Source: Streptomyces sp. NBC_00190 (GTDB lineage: Bacteria; Actinomycetota; Actinomycetes; Streptomycetales; Streptomycetaceae). Taken from it: DNA of 64,000 nucleotides. The position numbers and the translations under genes were made by a program. Location of the stretch: assembly GCF_036203305.1 (NCBI RefSeq), contig NZ_CP108131.1:5518001-5582000 (forward strand), given 5' to 3'. Every line of letters begins with the position of its first letter. The first letter of the stretch is position 1. Below the pieces are notes generated by a model. The model worked only from the letters and a program-made list of their open reading frames with translations, did not search any database and was not told where the DNA came from. Below are positions 16,885 through 27,346 of this stretch, in pieces.

Positions 16885-18771
16885 ATGCCGATGACCGAGC
16901 AGGCCACCGGGGCCCACCATCCGCAGCCGCGGCCCCGTTCCGGCGGACAGCAGTCCACCGCAGTTGAGCACGTCACGGGCGCGCAGTCCCTCATCCGCTC
17001 TCTCGAAGAGGTGGGGTGCGACACCGTCTTCGGGATTCCGGGAGGTGCCATCCTCCCCGCGTACGACCCGATGATGGACTCGAAGAAGGTCCGTCACATC
17101 CTGGTCCGCCACGAGCAGGGGGCCGGCCACGCCGCCACCGGCTACGCGCAGGCCACCGGCAAGGTCGGCGTCTGCATGGCCACGTCCGGTCCCGGCGCCA
17201 CGAACCTGGTCACCCCGATCGCCGACGCGCACATGGACTCCGTCCCGCTGGTCGCGATCACCGGCCAGGTCTCCTCCAAGGCGATCGGCACCGACGCCTT
17301 CCAGGAGGCGGACATCGTCGGCATCACGATGCCGATCACCAAGCACAACTTCCTGGTCACCAAGGCCGAGGACATCCCGCGGACGATCGCCGAGGCCTTC
17401 CACATCGCCTCCACCGGCCGCCCCGGCCCGGTCCTGGTCGACATCGCCAAGGACGCCCTGCAGGCGAAGACCACCTTCTCGTGGCCGCCCTCCCAGGACC
17501 TCCCCGGTTACCGGCCGGTCACCAAGCCGCACGCCAAGCAGATCCGCGAGGCCGCCAAGCTCATCTGCCAGGCCAAGCGCCCGGTGCTGTACGTCGGCGG
17601 CGGCGTCATGAAGTCCGGCGCGACCGCCGAGCTGAAGGTCCTCGCCGAGCTGACCGGCGTCCCGGTCGCGACCACCCTGATGGCGCTCGGCTCCTTCCCC
17701 GACAGTCACCCGCTGCACGTCGGCATGCCGGGCATGCACGGCTCGGTCACCGGCGTCACCGCGCTGCAGAAGTCGGACCTGCTGATCGCCCTCGGCACCC
17801 GCTTCGACGACCGCGTCACCGGCAAGCTGGACAGCTTCGCGCCCTTCGCCAAGATCATCCACGCGGACATCGACCCGGCCGAGATCGGCAAGAACCGCGA
17901 GGTCGACGTCCCGATCGTGGGCGACGCCCGCGAGGTCATCGCCGACCTGATCCAGGCCGTCCAGGCCGAGCACACCGAGGGCAACGCGGGCGACTACACC
18001 GCCTGGTGGAACGACCTCAACCGCTGGCGCGACACCTACCCGCTGGGCTACGACCTGCCCGCGGACGGCAGCCTCTCGCCCCAGCAGGTCATCGAGCGGA
18101 TCGGCGCGCTCGCACCGAAGAGCACGATCTTCGCGGCCGGCGTCGGCCAGCACCAGATGTGGGCCTCGCACTTCGTCAAGTACGAGGAGCCCCGCACCTG
18201 GCTGAACTCCGGCGGCGCCGGAACCATGGGCTACGCGGTCCCGGCCGCGATGGGTGCCAAGGTCGGCATGCCCGAGCGCACGGTCTGGGCGATCGACGGC
18301 GACGGCTGCTTCCAGATGACCAATCAGGAGCTGGTCACCTGCGCGCTGAACAACATCCCGATCAAGGTCGCGATCATCAACAACGGTGCGCTGGGCATGG
18401 TCCGCCAGTGGCAGACCCTGTTCTACAACCAGCGCTACTCGAACACCGTCCTCCACGCGGACGAGACCGGCCACGACACCGTCGGCTCCCAGCTCGGCGA
18501 GTCGACCGCCCCCCGCAAGGGCACCCGCGTCCCGGACTTCGTCAAGCTGTCCGAGGCCATGGGCTGCGTCGCCCTGCGCTGCGAGGACCCGGCCGACCTC
18601 GACAAGGTCATCGCCGAGGCCAACGCGATCAACGACCGTACGGTGGTCATCGACTTCATCGTCCACGAGGACGCCATGGTGTGGCCGATGGTCGCCGCCG
18701 GCACCTCCAACGACGAGGTCATGGCAGCCCGGGGCGTCCGTCCCGACTTCGGCGACAACGAAGACGACTGA
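16885..18771 (+). CDS. ilvB: Acetolactate synthase large (catalytic) subunit
   Basis: A 628-residue (or 626, from ATG 16891) thiamine diphosphate enzyme that condenses two pyruvates, or pyruvate with 2-ketobutyrate, in the first shared step of Val/Leu/Ile synthesis. It shows the N-terminal Pyr domain with the catalytic Glu ([16 protein letters not shown]), the central FAD domain, and the C-terminal PP domain with the ThDP motif [14 protein letters not shown] followed by NN. The length matches the family. It begins after an attenuator; AGAAGAG is better spaced for the second Met. ilvN follows 31 bases later, and the two subunits form the holoenzyme. Confidence 0.96.
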   Translation: MPMTEQATGAHHPQPRPRSGGQQSTAVEHVTGAQSLIRSLEEVGCDTVFGIPGGAILPAYDPMMDSKKVRHILVRHEQGAGHAATGYAQATGKVGVCMATSGPGATNLVTPIADAHMDSVPLVAITGQVSSKAIGTDAFQEADIVGITMPITKHNFLVTKAEDIPRTIAEAFHIASTGRPGPVLVDIAKDALQAKTTFSWPPSQDLPGYRPVTKPHAKQIREAAKLICQAKRPVLYVGGGVMKSGATAELKVLAELTGVPVATTLMALGSFPDSHPLHVGMPGMHGSVTGVTALQKSDLLIALGTRFDDRVTGKLDSFAPFAKIIHADIDPAEIGKNREVDVPIVGDAREVIADLIQAVQAEHTEGNAGDYTAWWNDLNRWRDTYPLGYDLPADGSLSPQQVIERIGALAPKSTIFAAGVGQHQMWASHFVKYEEPRTWLNSGGAGTMGYAVPAAMGAKVGMPERTVWAIDGDGCFQMTNQELVTCALNNIPIKVAIINNGALGMVRQWQTLFYNQRYSNTVLHADETGHDTVGSQLGESTAPRKGTRVPDFVKLSEAMGCVALRCEDPADLDKVIAEANAINDRTVVIDFIVHEDAMVWPMVAAGTSNDEVMAARGVRPDFGDNEDD

Positions 18772-18802
18772 GCCGAGAGAGCCGAGAGAGAGAACGCCTC
18801 AC

Positions 18803-19327
18803 ATGTCCAAGCACACGCTCTCCGTCCTGGTCGAGAACACGCCCGGCATCCTCGCCCGGATCGCCGCGCTGTTCTCCCGCCGCGGGTTCAACATCGACTC
18901 CCTGGCGGTCGGTGTCACGGAGCACCCCGACATCTCCCGCATCACCATCGTCGTGAACGTCGAGGACCTCCCGCTGGAGCAGGTGACCAAGCAGCTCAAC
19001 AAGCTGGTCAACGTCCTCAAGATCGTCGAGCTGGAGTCGCACAACGCGATCGAGCGCGAACTCGTCCTGGTGAAGGTCCGCGCCGACAACGAGACCCGGT
19101 CGCAGATCGTCGAGATCGTCCAGCTGTTCCGCGCCAAGACGGTCGACGTCTCCCCGGAGGCCGTCACCATCGAGGCCACCGGCGGCACCGACAAGCTCGG
19201 CGCGATGCTCAAGATGCTGGAGCCCTTCGGGATCAAGGAGCTCGTGCAGTCCGGCACGATCGCCATAGGGCGTGGCGGACGGTCCATCACGGACCGCAGC
19301 CTGCGGGCGCTCGACCGCAGCGCCTGA
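18803..19327 (+). CDS. ilvN: Acetolactate synthase small (regulatory) subunit
   Basis: A 174-residue regulatory subunit. The N-terminal ACT domain reads HTLSVLVENTPGILARIAAL and then FSRRGFNIDSLAVG, the typical valine-binding ACT start. The C-terminal ALS small-subunit domain (about 85-165) follows. It activates IlvB and confers feedback inhibition by valine. The length is normal for actinobacteria. It lies directly behind ilvB, with a GA-rich ribosome site (GAGAGAGAACGCC), and is presumably in the same transcript. Confidence 0.96.
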   Translation: MSKHTLSVLVENTPGILARIAALFSRRGFNIDSLAVGVTEHPDISRITIVVNVEDLPLEQVTKQLNKLVNVLKIVELESHNAIERELVLVKVRADNETRSQIVEIVQLFRAKTVDVSPEAVTIEATGGTDKLGAMLKMLEPFGIKELVQSGTIAIGRGGRSITDRSLRALDRSA

Positions 19328-19369
19328 CGGCCCGACAGGCCCGGTGCCCGACACGCCGGACCTGCCTGA

Positions 19370-20509
<1,140 letters not shown>

Positions 20510-20516
20510 TCTCGTG

Positions 20517-20553
20517 GCGGCGGGGCCGGGACGCGCCGTCCCGGCCCTGCCGC
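20517..20553 (+). terminator. Hairpin after ilvC
   Basis: A 17-bp stem (20517-20533 with 20537-20553; one G-T pair) around a three-base loop begins eight bases after the ilvC stop. There is no T-run, as is common for high-GC terminators. It separates the ilvBNC transcript from serA. A TACACT element near 20670 could be the -10 of a separate serA promoter. Confidence 0.65.
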
Positions 20554-20791
20554 ACAGCACGGACGGCCGGGGAGGCCGGACACGCGGCATCTGCGGTCCC
20601 GCCTTGTCCACCCCGGCCAACCACGGAAGGGTGATCCTTCCGTACAGGCGGAAATCCGGCCCGCCGGCGCCACTACACTGCTCAACACATACGCGTCAGG
20701 CCCACAGTGTCGTGCGTCTTCCACGCGGCTACCCCCTCCACCGCCTGCGGCCGTCGGGACGGCCGTCCGCACTGGACTTGTGAGGACCCAC

Positions 20792-22381
20792 GTGAGCTCG
20801 AAACCTGTCGTACTCATCGCCGAAGAGCTGTCGCCTGCCACCGTCGAGGCGCTCGGCCCGGACTTCGAGATCCGGCACTGCAACGGCGCCGACCGCGCCG
20901 AGCTGCTCCCCGCGATCGTCGACGCCGACGCGATCCTCGTGCGCTCCGCGACCAAGGTCGACGCCGAGGCCATCGCCGCCGCCAAGAAGCTGCGGGTCGT
21001 CGCCCGCGCCGGCGTCGGGCTGGACAACGTCGACGTCTCCGCCGCCACCAAGGCCGGCGTGATGGTCGTCAACGCTCCGACCTCGAACATCGTGACGGCG
21101 GCCGAGCTCGCCTGCGGCCTGCTCGTCGCCACCGCCCGCAACATCCCGCAGGCCAACACCGCCCTGAAGAACGGTGAGTGGAAGCGGAACAAGTACACGG
21201 GTGTCGAGCTCAGCGAGAAGACCCTCGGCGTCGTCGGCCTCGGCCGCATCGGCGTCCTGGTCGCCCAGCGCATGTCGGCCTTCGGTATGAAGGTCGTCGC
21301 GTACGACCCGTACGTACAGCCCGCGCGCGCCGCCCAGATGGGCGTCAAGATGCTGACGCTGGACGAGCTCCTGGAGGTCGCCGACTTCATCACCGTGCAC
21401 CTGCCCAAGACCCCCGAGACCATCGGTCTCATCGGGGACGAGGCCCTGCACAAGGTGAAGCCGTCCGTCCGCATCGTCAACGCCGCCCGCGGCGGGATCG
21501 TGGACGAGGCCGCGCTGTACTCGGCCATCAAGGAAGGCCGCGTCGCCGGCGCGGGCCTCGACGTGTACGCGAAGGAGCCCTGCACGGACTCCCCGCTCTT
21601 CGAGCTCGACCAGGTCGTCTGCACCCCGCACCTCGGCGCGTCCACGGACGAGGCCCAGGAGAAGGCCGGCGTCTCGGTCGCCAAGTCGGTGCGCCTCGCC
21701 CTCGCCGGTGAGCTCGTTCCGGACGCGGTCAACGTCCAGGGCGGCGTCATCGCCGAGGACGTACGCCCGGGCCTGCCGCTCGCCGAGAAGCTCGGCCGCA
21801 TCTTCACCGCCCTCGCCGGCGAGGTCGCGGTCCGCCTCGACGTCGAGGTCTGCGGCGAGATCACCCAGCACGACGTCAAGGTGCTCGAACTCTCCGCGCT
21901 CAAGGGTGTCTTCGAGGACGTCGTCGACGAGACGGTCTCCTACGTCAACGCGCCGCTGTTCGCGCAGGAGCGCGGTGTCGAGGTCCGCCTGACCACCAGC
22001 TCCGAGTCCCCGGACCACCGCAACGTGGTGACCGTCCGCGGCACCCTTGCCGACGGCCAGGAGGTCTCGGTCTCCGGCACGCTCGCGGGCCCGAAGCACC
22101 TTCAGAAGATCGTCGGCGTCGGCGAGTACGACGTGGACCTGGCGCTCGCCGACCACATGGTCGTACTGCGCTACACCGACCGCCCGGGCGTGGTCGGCAA
22201 GGTCGGCCAGCTGCTCGGCGAGGCCGGGCTGAACATCGCGGGCATGCAGGTCGCCCGCGCCGAGGAGCACGGCGAGGCGCTCGCCGTCCTCACGGTCGAC
22301 GCCAAGGTCCCGGTCGGCGTCCTCGCGGACATCGCCACCGAGATCGGCGCCGTCTCGGCGCGCACGGTCAGCCTCGGCTGA
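20792..22381 (+). CDS. serA: D-3-phosphoglycerate dehydrogenase
   Basis: A 529-residue long-form SerA that oxidises 3-phosphoglycerate, the first step of serine synthesis. The NAD site GLGRIGVLVAQR is at about 150-161. The catalytic Arg is in NAARGGIVDE, the Glu in YAKEPC, and the His in TPHLGAS. After residue 315 comes the actinobacterial intervening (ASB) domain, then a C-terminal ACT domain (about 455-529) that binds L-serine for feedback control. GTG 20792 has GAGG at a proper distance; an in-frame GTG at 20780 overlaps that site and is less likely. Confidence 0.95.
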   Translation: MSSKPVVLIAEELSPATVEALGPDFEIRHCNGADRAELLPAIVDADAILVRSATKVDAEAIAAAKKLRVVARAGVGLDNVDVSAATKAGVMVVNAPTSNIVTAAELACGLLVATARNIPQANTALKNGEWKRNKYTGVELSEKTLGVVGLGRIGVLVAQRMSAFGMKVVAYDPYVQPARAAQMGVKMLTLDELLEVADFITVHLPKTPETIGLIGDEALHKVKPSVRIVNAARGGIVDEAALYSAIKEGRVAGAGLDVYAKEPCTDSPLFELDQVVCTPHLGASTDEAQEKAGVSVAKSVRLALAGELVPDAVNVQGGVIAEDVRPGLPLAEKLGRIFTALAGEVAVRLDVEVCGEITQHDVKVLELSALKGVFEDVVDETVSYVNAPLFAQERGVEVRLTTSSESPDHRNVVTVRGTLADGQEVSVSGTLAGPKHLQKIVGVGEYDVDLALADHMVVLRYTDRPGVVGKVGQLLGEAGLNIAGMQVARAEEHGEALAVLTVDAKVPVGVLADIATEIGAVSARTVSLG

Positions 22382-22398
22382 CCGGCAGGACACAGGGG

Positions 22399-22428
22399 AA
22401 GGGCCCGGGGGTGACCCCCGGGCCCTTT
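22399..22428. terminator. Bidirectional terminator between serA and MFS gene
   Basis: GGGCCCGGGGG (22401-22411) pairs perfectly with CCCCCGGGCCC (22415-22425) around TGA. An A pair precedes the stem and TTT follows, so the hairpin can serve both converging genes. Confidence 0.85.
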
Positions 22429-22461
22429 CACGTTCCACAGCCCACCCCGCACCGGCCGGGA

Positions 22462-24018
22462 TCAGTTGTACGTCGGCACCTGCACGTTGTCCCCGGGAGC
22501 CGGGGCCTGCTCCGCCGCGGGCGGGGCAGCGGCTTCGGCACCCCGCATCAGGGCCGCGGCGAGCACGGCCGCCGCGAGCAGCAGTGCCGTACCGCCCCAG
22601 GCCGCGTACTGCATTCCGTGGACGAAGGCCTCGCGGGCCAGGGCGAGGACCTGCTCGCCGGCCGCCCCGCCGAGCTGGTGGGCGGTGGCCACGGCCCCGC
22701 CCAGGGTCTCCCGTACCGCGGGCTCGGAGTCCGCCAGGTCACTGCGGTAGACCGCGGTGCCCAGGCTGCCGAGGACCGCCATGCCGAGGGCGCCGCCGAA
22801 CTCCTGGCCCGTCTCCAGCAGGGAGGCGGCCGAACCGGCCTTCTCGGCGGGAGCCGAGGCGAGCGCCATGTCCGAGACCAGCGACATGACGGTGACGATG
22901 CCCGAGGCCAGTACGCCGGCGCCGGTCAGGAGCAGCCACAGGGAGTCGGTGTCGACCAGGCTGACCAGGGCGAACCCGGCGGCGGCGAGGACGAATCCGC
23001 CGGCGATGACGTAGGCCCGCTCCATCTTCTGGGCCAGGGCGGCGGAGACGGGGGCCGCGGCGCCGATGACGACCGAGGGGGCGAGGCTCCACAGGGCCGC
23101 CTCCAGGGTGCCCATGCCGAGCACGGACTGCAGGTACTGGGTGGTGAAGTAGGCCGAACCCATCATGGCGAACGCGGCGATCGTGTTGAGGCCGACGCCC
23201 GCACCGAAACCGGGGCCCTGGAACAGCGCCCGGCTGACCATGGCGTCGTCACGGGTGCGCTGACGGCGGACGAAGACGCAGCCGAAGACCAGGCCGGCCA
23301 GGAGGCAGCCGAGGTAGAGCGGCTCGAAGCCCTCGGCGGCGATCTCCTTGAGCCCGTAGACGACCGGGAGCACGGCGGCCATGGACAGCGGGACGCTCAG
23401 CAGGTCGAAGCGGCCGGGGGCCGGGTCCTTGAACTCCGGGACCAGCACCGGGACCAGGACCAGCAGGAGCAGCATCGCGGGCACGTTGATGAGGAAGACG
23501 GAGCCCCAGTAGAAGTGGTTCAGCATCACACCGCTCAGCACCGAGCCCAGTGCGATGCCGCCGGTCATGACCCCGGACCAGATGGCGATGGCCTTGCCGC
23601 GCTGCTTGTCGTCCTGGAAGAGGTTCCGTACGAGGGCCAGCGTGGAGGGCATCAGGGTCGCGCCGCCGATGCCGAGCAGGACGCGGCAGGCGATGAGCAT
23701 CTCGGCGCTCGTGGCGTACGCGGCGCCGACCGAGGCGAGGCCGAAGGCGGCCGCGCCGATCAGCAGCAGCTTGCGGCGGCCGATCCGGTCACCGAGCGAG
23801 CCCATCGTGATGAGCAGGCCGGAGAGGGCGAAGGCGTAGCTGTCGAAGATCCAGAGCTGCTGGGTGGCGCTCGGGTCCAGCTGCTCGGTGATGGCGGGGA
23901 TGGCGAAGTAGAGGACGGAGACGTCCATCGAGACCAGGAGCAGCGGCAGCACGAGGACGGTGAAGGCGGTCCATTCGCGGCGGCCGGCGAGGCGCGGTGT
24001 GGCTGCGGGGTTCGTCAT
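22462..24018 (-). CDS. MFS drug exporter, DHA2 (14-TM, EmrB/QacA) type
   Basis: A 518-residue transporter with about 14 hydrophobic spans. Motif A is GSLGDRIGRRKLLLIG near residue 77, motif C-like SGVMTGGIALGSVLSG follows near 145, and the N-terminal LVSMDVSVLYFAIPAI is typical of DHA2 drug-proton antiporters. It is transcribed divergently from the TetR gene across a 102-base region filled with repeats, the classic layout of a TetR-controlled efflux pump. The start at 24018 has no clear Shine-Dalgarno; a Met three codons upstream (24027) is also possible. The substrate is unknown. Confidence 0.88.
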   Translation of the reverse strand: MTNPAATPRLAGRREWTAFTVLVLPLLLVSMDVSVLYFAIPAITEQLDPSATQQLWIFDSYAFALSGLLITMGSLGDRIGRRKLLLIGAAAFGLASVGAAYATSAEMLIACRVLLGIGGATLMPSTLALVRNLFQDDKQRGKAIAIWSGVMTGGIALGSVLSGVMLNHFYWGSVFLINVPAMLLLLVLVPVLVPEFKDPAPGRFDLLSVPLSMAAVLPVVYGLKEIAAEGFEPLYLGCLLAGLVFGCVFVRRQRTRDDAMVSRALFQGPGFGAGVGLNTIAAFAMMGSAYFTTQYLQSVLGMGTLEAALWSLAPSVVIGAAAPVSAALAQKMERAYVIAGGFVLAAAGFALVSLVDTDSLWLLLTGAGVLASGIVTVMSLVSDMALASAPAEKAGSAASLLETGQEFGGALGMAVLGSLGTAVYRSDLADSEPAVRETLGGAVATAHQLGGAAGEQVLALAREAFVHGMQYAAWGGTALLLAAAVLAAALMRGAEAAAPPAAEQAPAPGDNVQVPTYN

Positions 24019-24029
24019 GAGAAGCAATG

Positions 24030-24107
24030 TACAGACGTCATAAACGTTTGTCTATGACGGATGTATAGAACGTTCGTCTGGAACTTTCGTCTATGACACC
24101 TGTCTTG
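24030..24107. repeat. Six tandem 13-bp operator-like repeats
   Basis: The MFS/tetR intergenic region is six consecutive 13-base units: TACAGACGTCATA, AACGTTTGTCTAT, GACGGATGTATAG, AACGTTCGTCTGG, AACTTTCGTCTAT, GACACCTGTCTTG. All six keep AC at positions 2-3 and pyrimidine-G-T at 7-9; the consensus is RACnnnYGTCTAT. Unit junctions give near-palindromes of the form GTC-N3-GAC. The likely reader is the adjacent TetR protein, binding several times and blocking both promoters. TACGGT at 24109-24114, seven bases before the tetR ATG, suggests a leaderless tetR transcript starting right beside the array. Confidence 0.75.
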
Positions 24108-24120
24108 CTACGGTGACGCC

Positions 24121-24720
24121 ATGGGACATCGTGAGGATCTGCTTGAAGGCGCCAAGAAATGCCTGGTCGAGAAGGGTTTCGTGCGCACCACGGCGCGCGA
24201 CATCGTGAAGGCCTCGGGCGCGAACCTGGCCTCCATCGGCTACCACTACGGCTCGAAGGACGCCTTGCTCACCGAGGCGTTCATCTCCTTGATGCAGGAG
24301 CTGGGCGCGGGCTTCCAGGACGGCGTGCAAGGCGAGGGCGGCTCGCTGGAACGCTTCCGCTCGGTCTGGGAGGGCTTCCTCGCCCAGCGCGAGCAAGCCG
24401 GCCCGGTCTGGGCGGCCAGCCTGGAGGTCGCGCTCTCCCGCGACCGGCTGCCGGACCTGAACGCGATGATCGCGGCCTCGCAGGGCGAGGGGCGCCGCGG
24501 CCTGATCGCGATGATGACCGGCGCCCCGGAGGAGGGGATCACCGAACGGGAGGAGCGGACGCTCGGCGCCTTCTACGTGGCGCTGCTCAATGGCCTGATG
24601 ATCCAGTGGCTGTTCGACCCCAAGACGGCGGCGAGCGCGGAGGAGCTCACCGAGGGCATGCGGGCGGCGTCCGAGGCGCTGACGCGTTCCCCGGCGGAGC
24701 CGGCCGGGGAACGGGAGTGA
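24121..24720 (+). CDS. TetR family repressor of the divergent MFS pump
   Basis: A 199-residue regulator. The N-terminal TetR helix-turn-helix lies at about 8-55 (AKKCLVEKGFVRTTARDIVK, then GANLASIGYHYGSKDALLTE). The C-terminal helical ligand domain includes LNGLMIQWLFDPKTA near 160-174, as in regulators of multidrug pumps. It should repress the MFS gene and itself by binding the repeat array between them and release DNA on ligand binding. It starts with ATG and lacks a Shine-Dalgarno, consistent with a leaderless message. It converges with the alcohol dehydrogenase-like gene. Confidence 0.88.
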   Translation: MGHREDLLEGAKKCLVEKGFVRTTARDIVKASGANLASIGYHYGSKDALLTEAFISLMQELGAGFQDGVQGEGGSLERFRSVWEGFLAQREQAGPVWAASLEVALSRDRLPDLNAMIAASQGEGRRGLIAMMTGAPEEGITEREERTLGAFYVALLNGLMIQWLFDPKTAASAEELTEGMRAASEALTRSPAEPAGERE

Positions 24721-24825
24721 CGGGCGAACCCCTGCCTCAACCTCGCGGACGGGGCGCTGATCGGGTCCGTACGGTCCTCAACCCCGGCAGGCTCGCCGTC
24801 GCCGCAGGGCAGCCGGCGTGACGAG

Positions 24826-24860
24826 CGGACCACCGGCGCGGCACAGGCGCCGGTGGTCCG
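24826..24860. terminator. Bidirectional terminator, tetR / oxidoreductase
   Basis: CGGACCACCGGCGC (24826-24839) pairs over all 14 bases with GCGCCGGTGGTCCG (24847-24860) around a seven-base loop, between two convergent genes. Two further GGTGGTCC/GGTGG-type repeats directly follow (to about 24874) and could pair alternatively. Confidence 0.85.
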
Positions 24861-24884
24861 GTGGTCCGGTGGTGCGGCGGTCCG

Positions 24885-25859
24885 TCAGACGGTGACGACG
24901 ACCTTCGCGCGGGCGTGCTCCACCTCCAGGTACCGGATGGCCTCGGCAGCCTCGCGGAGCGGGTAGGTCCGGTCGACGACCGGGGCGAGGTCGCCGCGCT
25001 CGACGAGTTCCCGCAGCGCCGCCAGGTTCTGGCTGCTCGGCGTCGCCGTGAGGACGAGCAGCCGCTGGCCGACGAAACGGGACAGTGCCCGCCCCTTGAT
25101 GATGAGGCCCATCGGCCCGAGCAGGCTGCCGCCTTCGGACACGCCGCCACCGGACAGGACGAGCGTCCCCGACGGGGCCAGCGCCCGCCGGCACTCGGCC
25201 AGCGAGCGGTTGCCCACCAGGTCGAACACCACGTCGTAACGGGGTCCGTTCCGGGTGAAGTCGTCGTGGGTGTAGTCGACGACGTGGTCCGCGCCGAGCG
25301 ACCGGACCAGATCCACGTTCTTCGTACTGCACACCCCGGTCACCTCCGCGCCGAACGCCTTGGCGATCTGGACGGCGAAGGTCCCCACCCCACCTGACGC
25401 ACCGTTGACCAGGACCTTGTGCCCCGGCCGCACCCGCGCCAGATCGCGCAGGCCCATGAGGGCGGTGTTGCCCGCCAGCGGCACCGCGGCCGCCTGTTCG
25501 AACGTCAGGTTGTCCGGCTTCGGCTCCACCACGTCCTGGGAGGCGCACACGTACTCGGCGAACGCCCCGTCGGCCTCGCCGAACACCTCGTCACCGGGGC
25601 GCAGCCGCGTGACGTCCTTGCCCACCGCCTCCACCCGGCCCGCGAAGTCCGTGCCCCGGATCCGCTCCTTCGGCGCGCGCAGCCCGAACACCAGCCTGGC
25701 CAGGTACGGATCGCCCCGCATGAGGTGCCAGTCGCGCGCGTTGACCGCAGCCGCGTGGACCCGTACCAGCACCTCGTGGCCGGCGACGACCGGCTTGTCG
25801 ACCTCCCTGAGTTCCAGCACGTCGGGGGAGCCGTACCGGTCTTGGACGATCGCCTTCAT
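24885..25859 (-). CDS. Zinc-independent MDR (quinone reductase-like) oxidoreductase
   Basis: A 324-residue medium-chain dehydrogenase/reductase from the ATG at 25859, with GGAGG four bases upstream. It has the GroES-like N-terminal domain (VRVHAAAVNARDWHLMRG, GTDFAGRVEAVG) and a Rossmann domain with VNGASGGVGTFAVQIAKAFG at about 145-164. Structural and catalytic zinc cysteines are absent, as in quinone oxidoreductases that reduce enones or quinones with NADPH. It may be read alone; the PucR-type gene upstream is on the same strand but 116 bases away. Confidence 0.85.
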   Translation of the reverse strand: MKAIVQDRYGSPDVLELREVDKPVVAGHEVLVRVHAAAVNARDWHLMRGDPYLARLVFGLRAPKERIRGTDFAGRVEAVGKDVTRLRPGDEVFGEADGAFAEYVCASQDVVEPKPDNLTFEQAAAVPLAGNTALMGLRDLARVRPGHKVLVNGASGGVGTFAVQIAKAFGAEVTGVCSTKNVDLVRSLGADHVVDYTHDDFTRNGPRYDVVFDLVGNRSLAECRRALAPSGTLVLSGGGVSEGGSLLGPMGLIIKGRALSRFVGQRLLVLTATPSSQNLAALRELVERGDLAPVVDRTYPLREAAEAIRYLEVEHARAKVVVTV

Positions 25860-25975
25860 CAGACCTCCGTTCGGCTGACCGGGAGGCCAACGCTCTTCGC
25901 GACGGTAGGCGACTGATGTCGGTGCGGACATCGGGGACAGTCCCTAGGTGGGGCCCGGATCCGAAGGCCGCGCGC

Positions 25976-27187
25976 TCAGGCCAGGCGGGCGGCCTTCAGG
26001 GCCATGTGGAGCAGCAGCCGGTCCTCGCCCTCGTCGAGGTCGAGGCCGGTGAGCTGCTCCACCCGGGAGATGCGGTAGTAGAGAGTCTGGCGGTGGATGC
26101 CCAGGACCGCCGCCGCGCGGCCCGCCTGCCCCGCACAGTCGAGGAACACCTCGGCCGTACGGGCGAGTTCGCGGTGGGCCGGGTTCAGCAGGGCGCGCGT
26201 CGCCGGGTCGTCCACCGGGCCGGCGGCCACGGCGGCCAGCAGCCGGTACGGGCCGATCGCCGACCACTGGGCGACGGGGCCGAACCGCGGCTGCGCGGCG
26301 GCCGCCCGAGCCGCCGCGACGGCCTGCTCCCAGGCGTCGGGCAGCGCCGCGAGGGTGCGGACGGGATCGGCGACCCCGGCGGTCACGGTCCTCGGAGCCC
26401 CCGAGCCGTCCGGCTGCTGCCCCGTCGAGCGCGGCAGCAGCCGGGCCACCGCCGTCAGGGCCGGAGCCAACGCGTCCGTGGAGCGCAGCCGGAGCAGAAT
26501 CGCCAGCGCCAGGCCGCCTCCGCCCCCGCCGCCACCCGTGCCCGCGGCCCCGCCCGCTTCACCGCCGCCGCGCCGCGGTACGACGCACAGCGCCGCCGCG
26601 CCAGGCACCGACGGCGGAGCCTCCCCGGACCACGGCGCCACGCACACCGCAGCGTGCAGCCCGTCCCCGCCCGGGCCGAGGGCGAGCCGCAGCGCGGCCA
26701 CCGCCATGTCCTGCTGCCAGCCCCGCCCGGCGGTGAGCACGGCCTGGAACTCCCGCGACAGGTCCGCCCCCGCCTTCGCCTCCTCGGCGAGCAGGACGCC
26801 GATCCGCTGGGCCACCTCCATGGCCGCGGCCAGCTCCGCCGGCCCCGGGCCCGGCTCCTGGTCGAGGAGCCACACGTAGCCCTGCACGATGCCGCGGAAG
26901 CGCACCGGCAGGCAGATCCGCCCCCGGAACACCCCGGCCTCGGGCGCCGCCGGGATGTGGACCGGCCCGGTGGCGCGGGCGATGCCGAAGCCCTCGAACC
27001 AGGAGCGGACGGCCGCGGTCGACTGGCGGGTCAGGATCGAGCGGGTCCGTACCGGGTCCATCGCCTGATCGTCGTCGCTGTCGTGGGCGCCGAAGGCGAT
27101 GAGCCGGAAGTCCCGGTTCTCCAGGGTCGCCGGGGCGCCGAGCAGCGCGGAGATCTCGTCCACCAGGTCCTGGTAATCGCCCTTCAC
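25976..27187 (-). CDS. PucR/CdaR-type regulator of proline catabolism (PutR-like)
   Basis: A 403-residue transcription regulator. The C-terminal PucR-type HTH reads [20 protein letters not shown] and then QLTGLDL. A central degenerate GGDEF-like ligand region precedes it, interrupted by a Gly-rich run (about 215-235). The N-terminus ([20 protein letters not shown]) matches the usual PucR sensor start. It stands divergently 159 bases from the proline dehydrogenase gene, and such regulators activate putBA in actinobacteria in response to proline, so I infer that role. The GTG start at 27187 has GGGAGAA seven bases upstream; the frame stays open to 27280. Confidence 0.85.
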   Translation of the reverse strand: MKGDYQDLVDEISALLGAPATLENRDFRLIAFGAHDSDDDQAMDPVRTRSILTRQSTAAVRSWFEGFGIARATGPVHIPAAPEAGVFRGRICLPVRFRGIVQGYVWLLDQEPGPGPAELAAAMEVAQRIGVLLAEEAKAGADLSREFQAVLTAGRGWQQDMAVAALRLALGPGGDGLHAAVCVAPWSGEAPPSVPGAAALCVVPRRGGGEAGGAAGTGGGGGGGGLALAILLRLRSTDALAPALTAVARLLPRSTGQQPDGSGAPRTVTAGVADPVRTLAALPDAWEQAVAAARAAAAQPRFGPVAQWSAIGPYRLLAAVAAGPVDDPATRALLNPAHRELARTAEVFLDCAGQAGRAAAVLGIHRQTLYYRISRVEQLTGLDLDEGEDRLLLHMALKAARLA

Positions 27188-27346
27188 CCCAGCATTCTCC
27201 CACCCTCGCGGAGGCTCTTCAGACAGATGTATGAGATCGGGGCCACGGATGCGTGACAGCTGTCGATGGCAGAGGATCAAACCGATCCTTAGGTTTCACG
27301 GTGGTTTTACTTGAGCTTTTCTTCTGCCACCCGCTGGAGGTGCCCC

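Noticed and set aside
24853..24874. GGTGGTCC direct repeats as an operator
   Set aside because: They are extensions of the terminator arm between two convergent genes and not in a promoter position.
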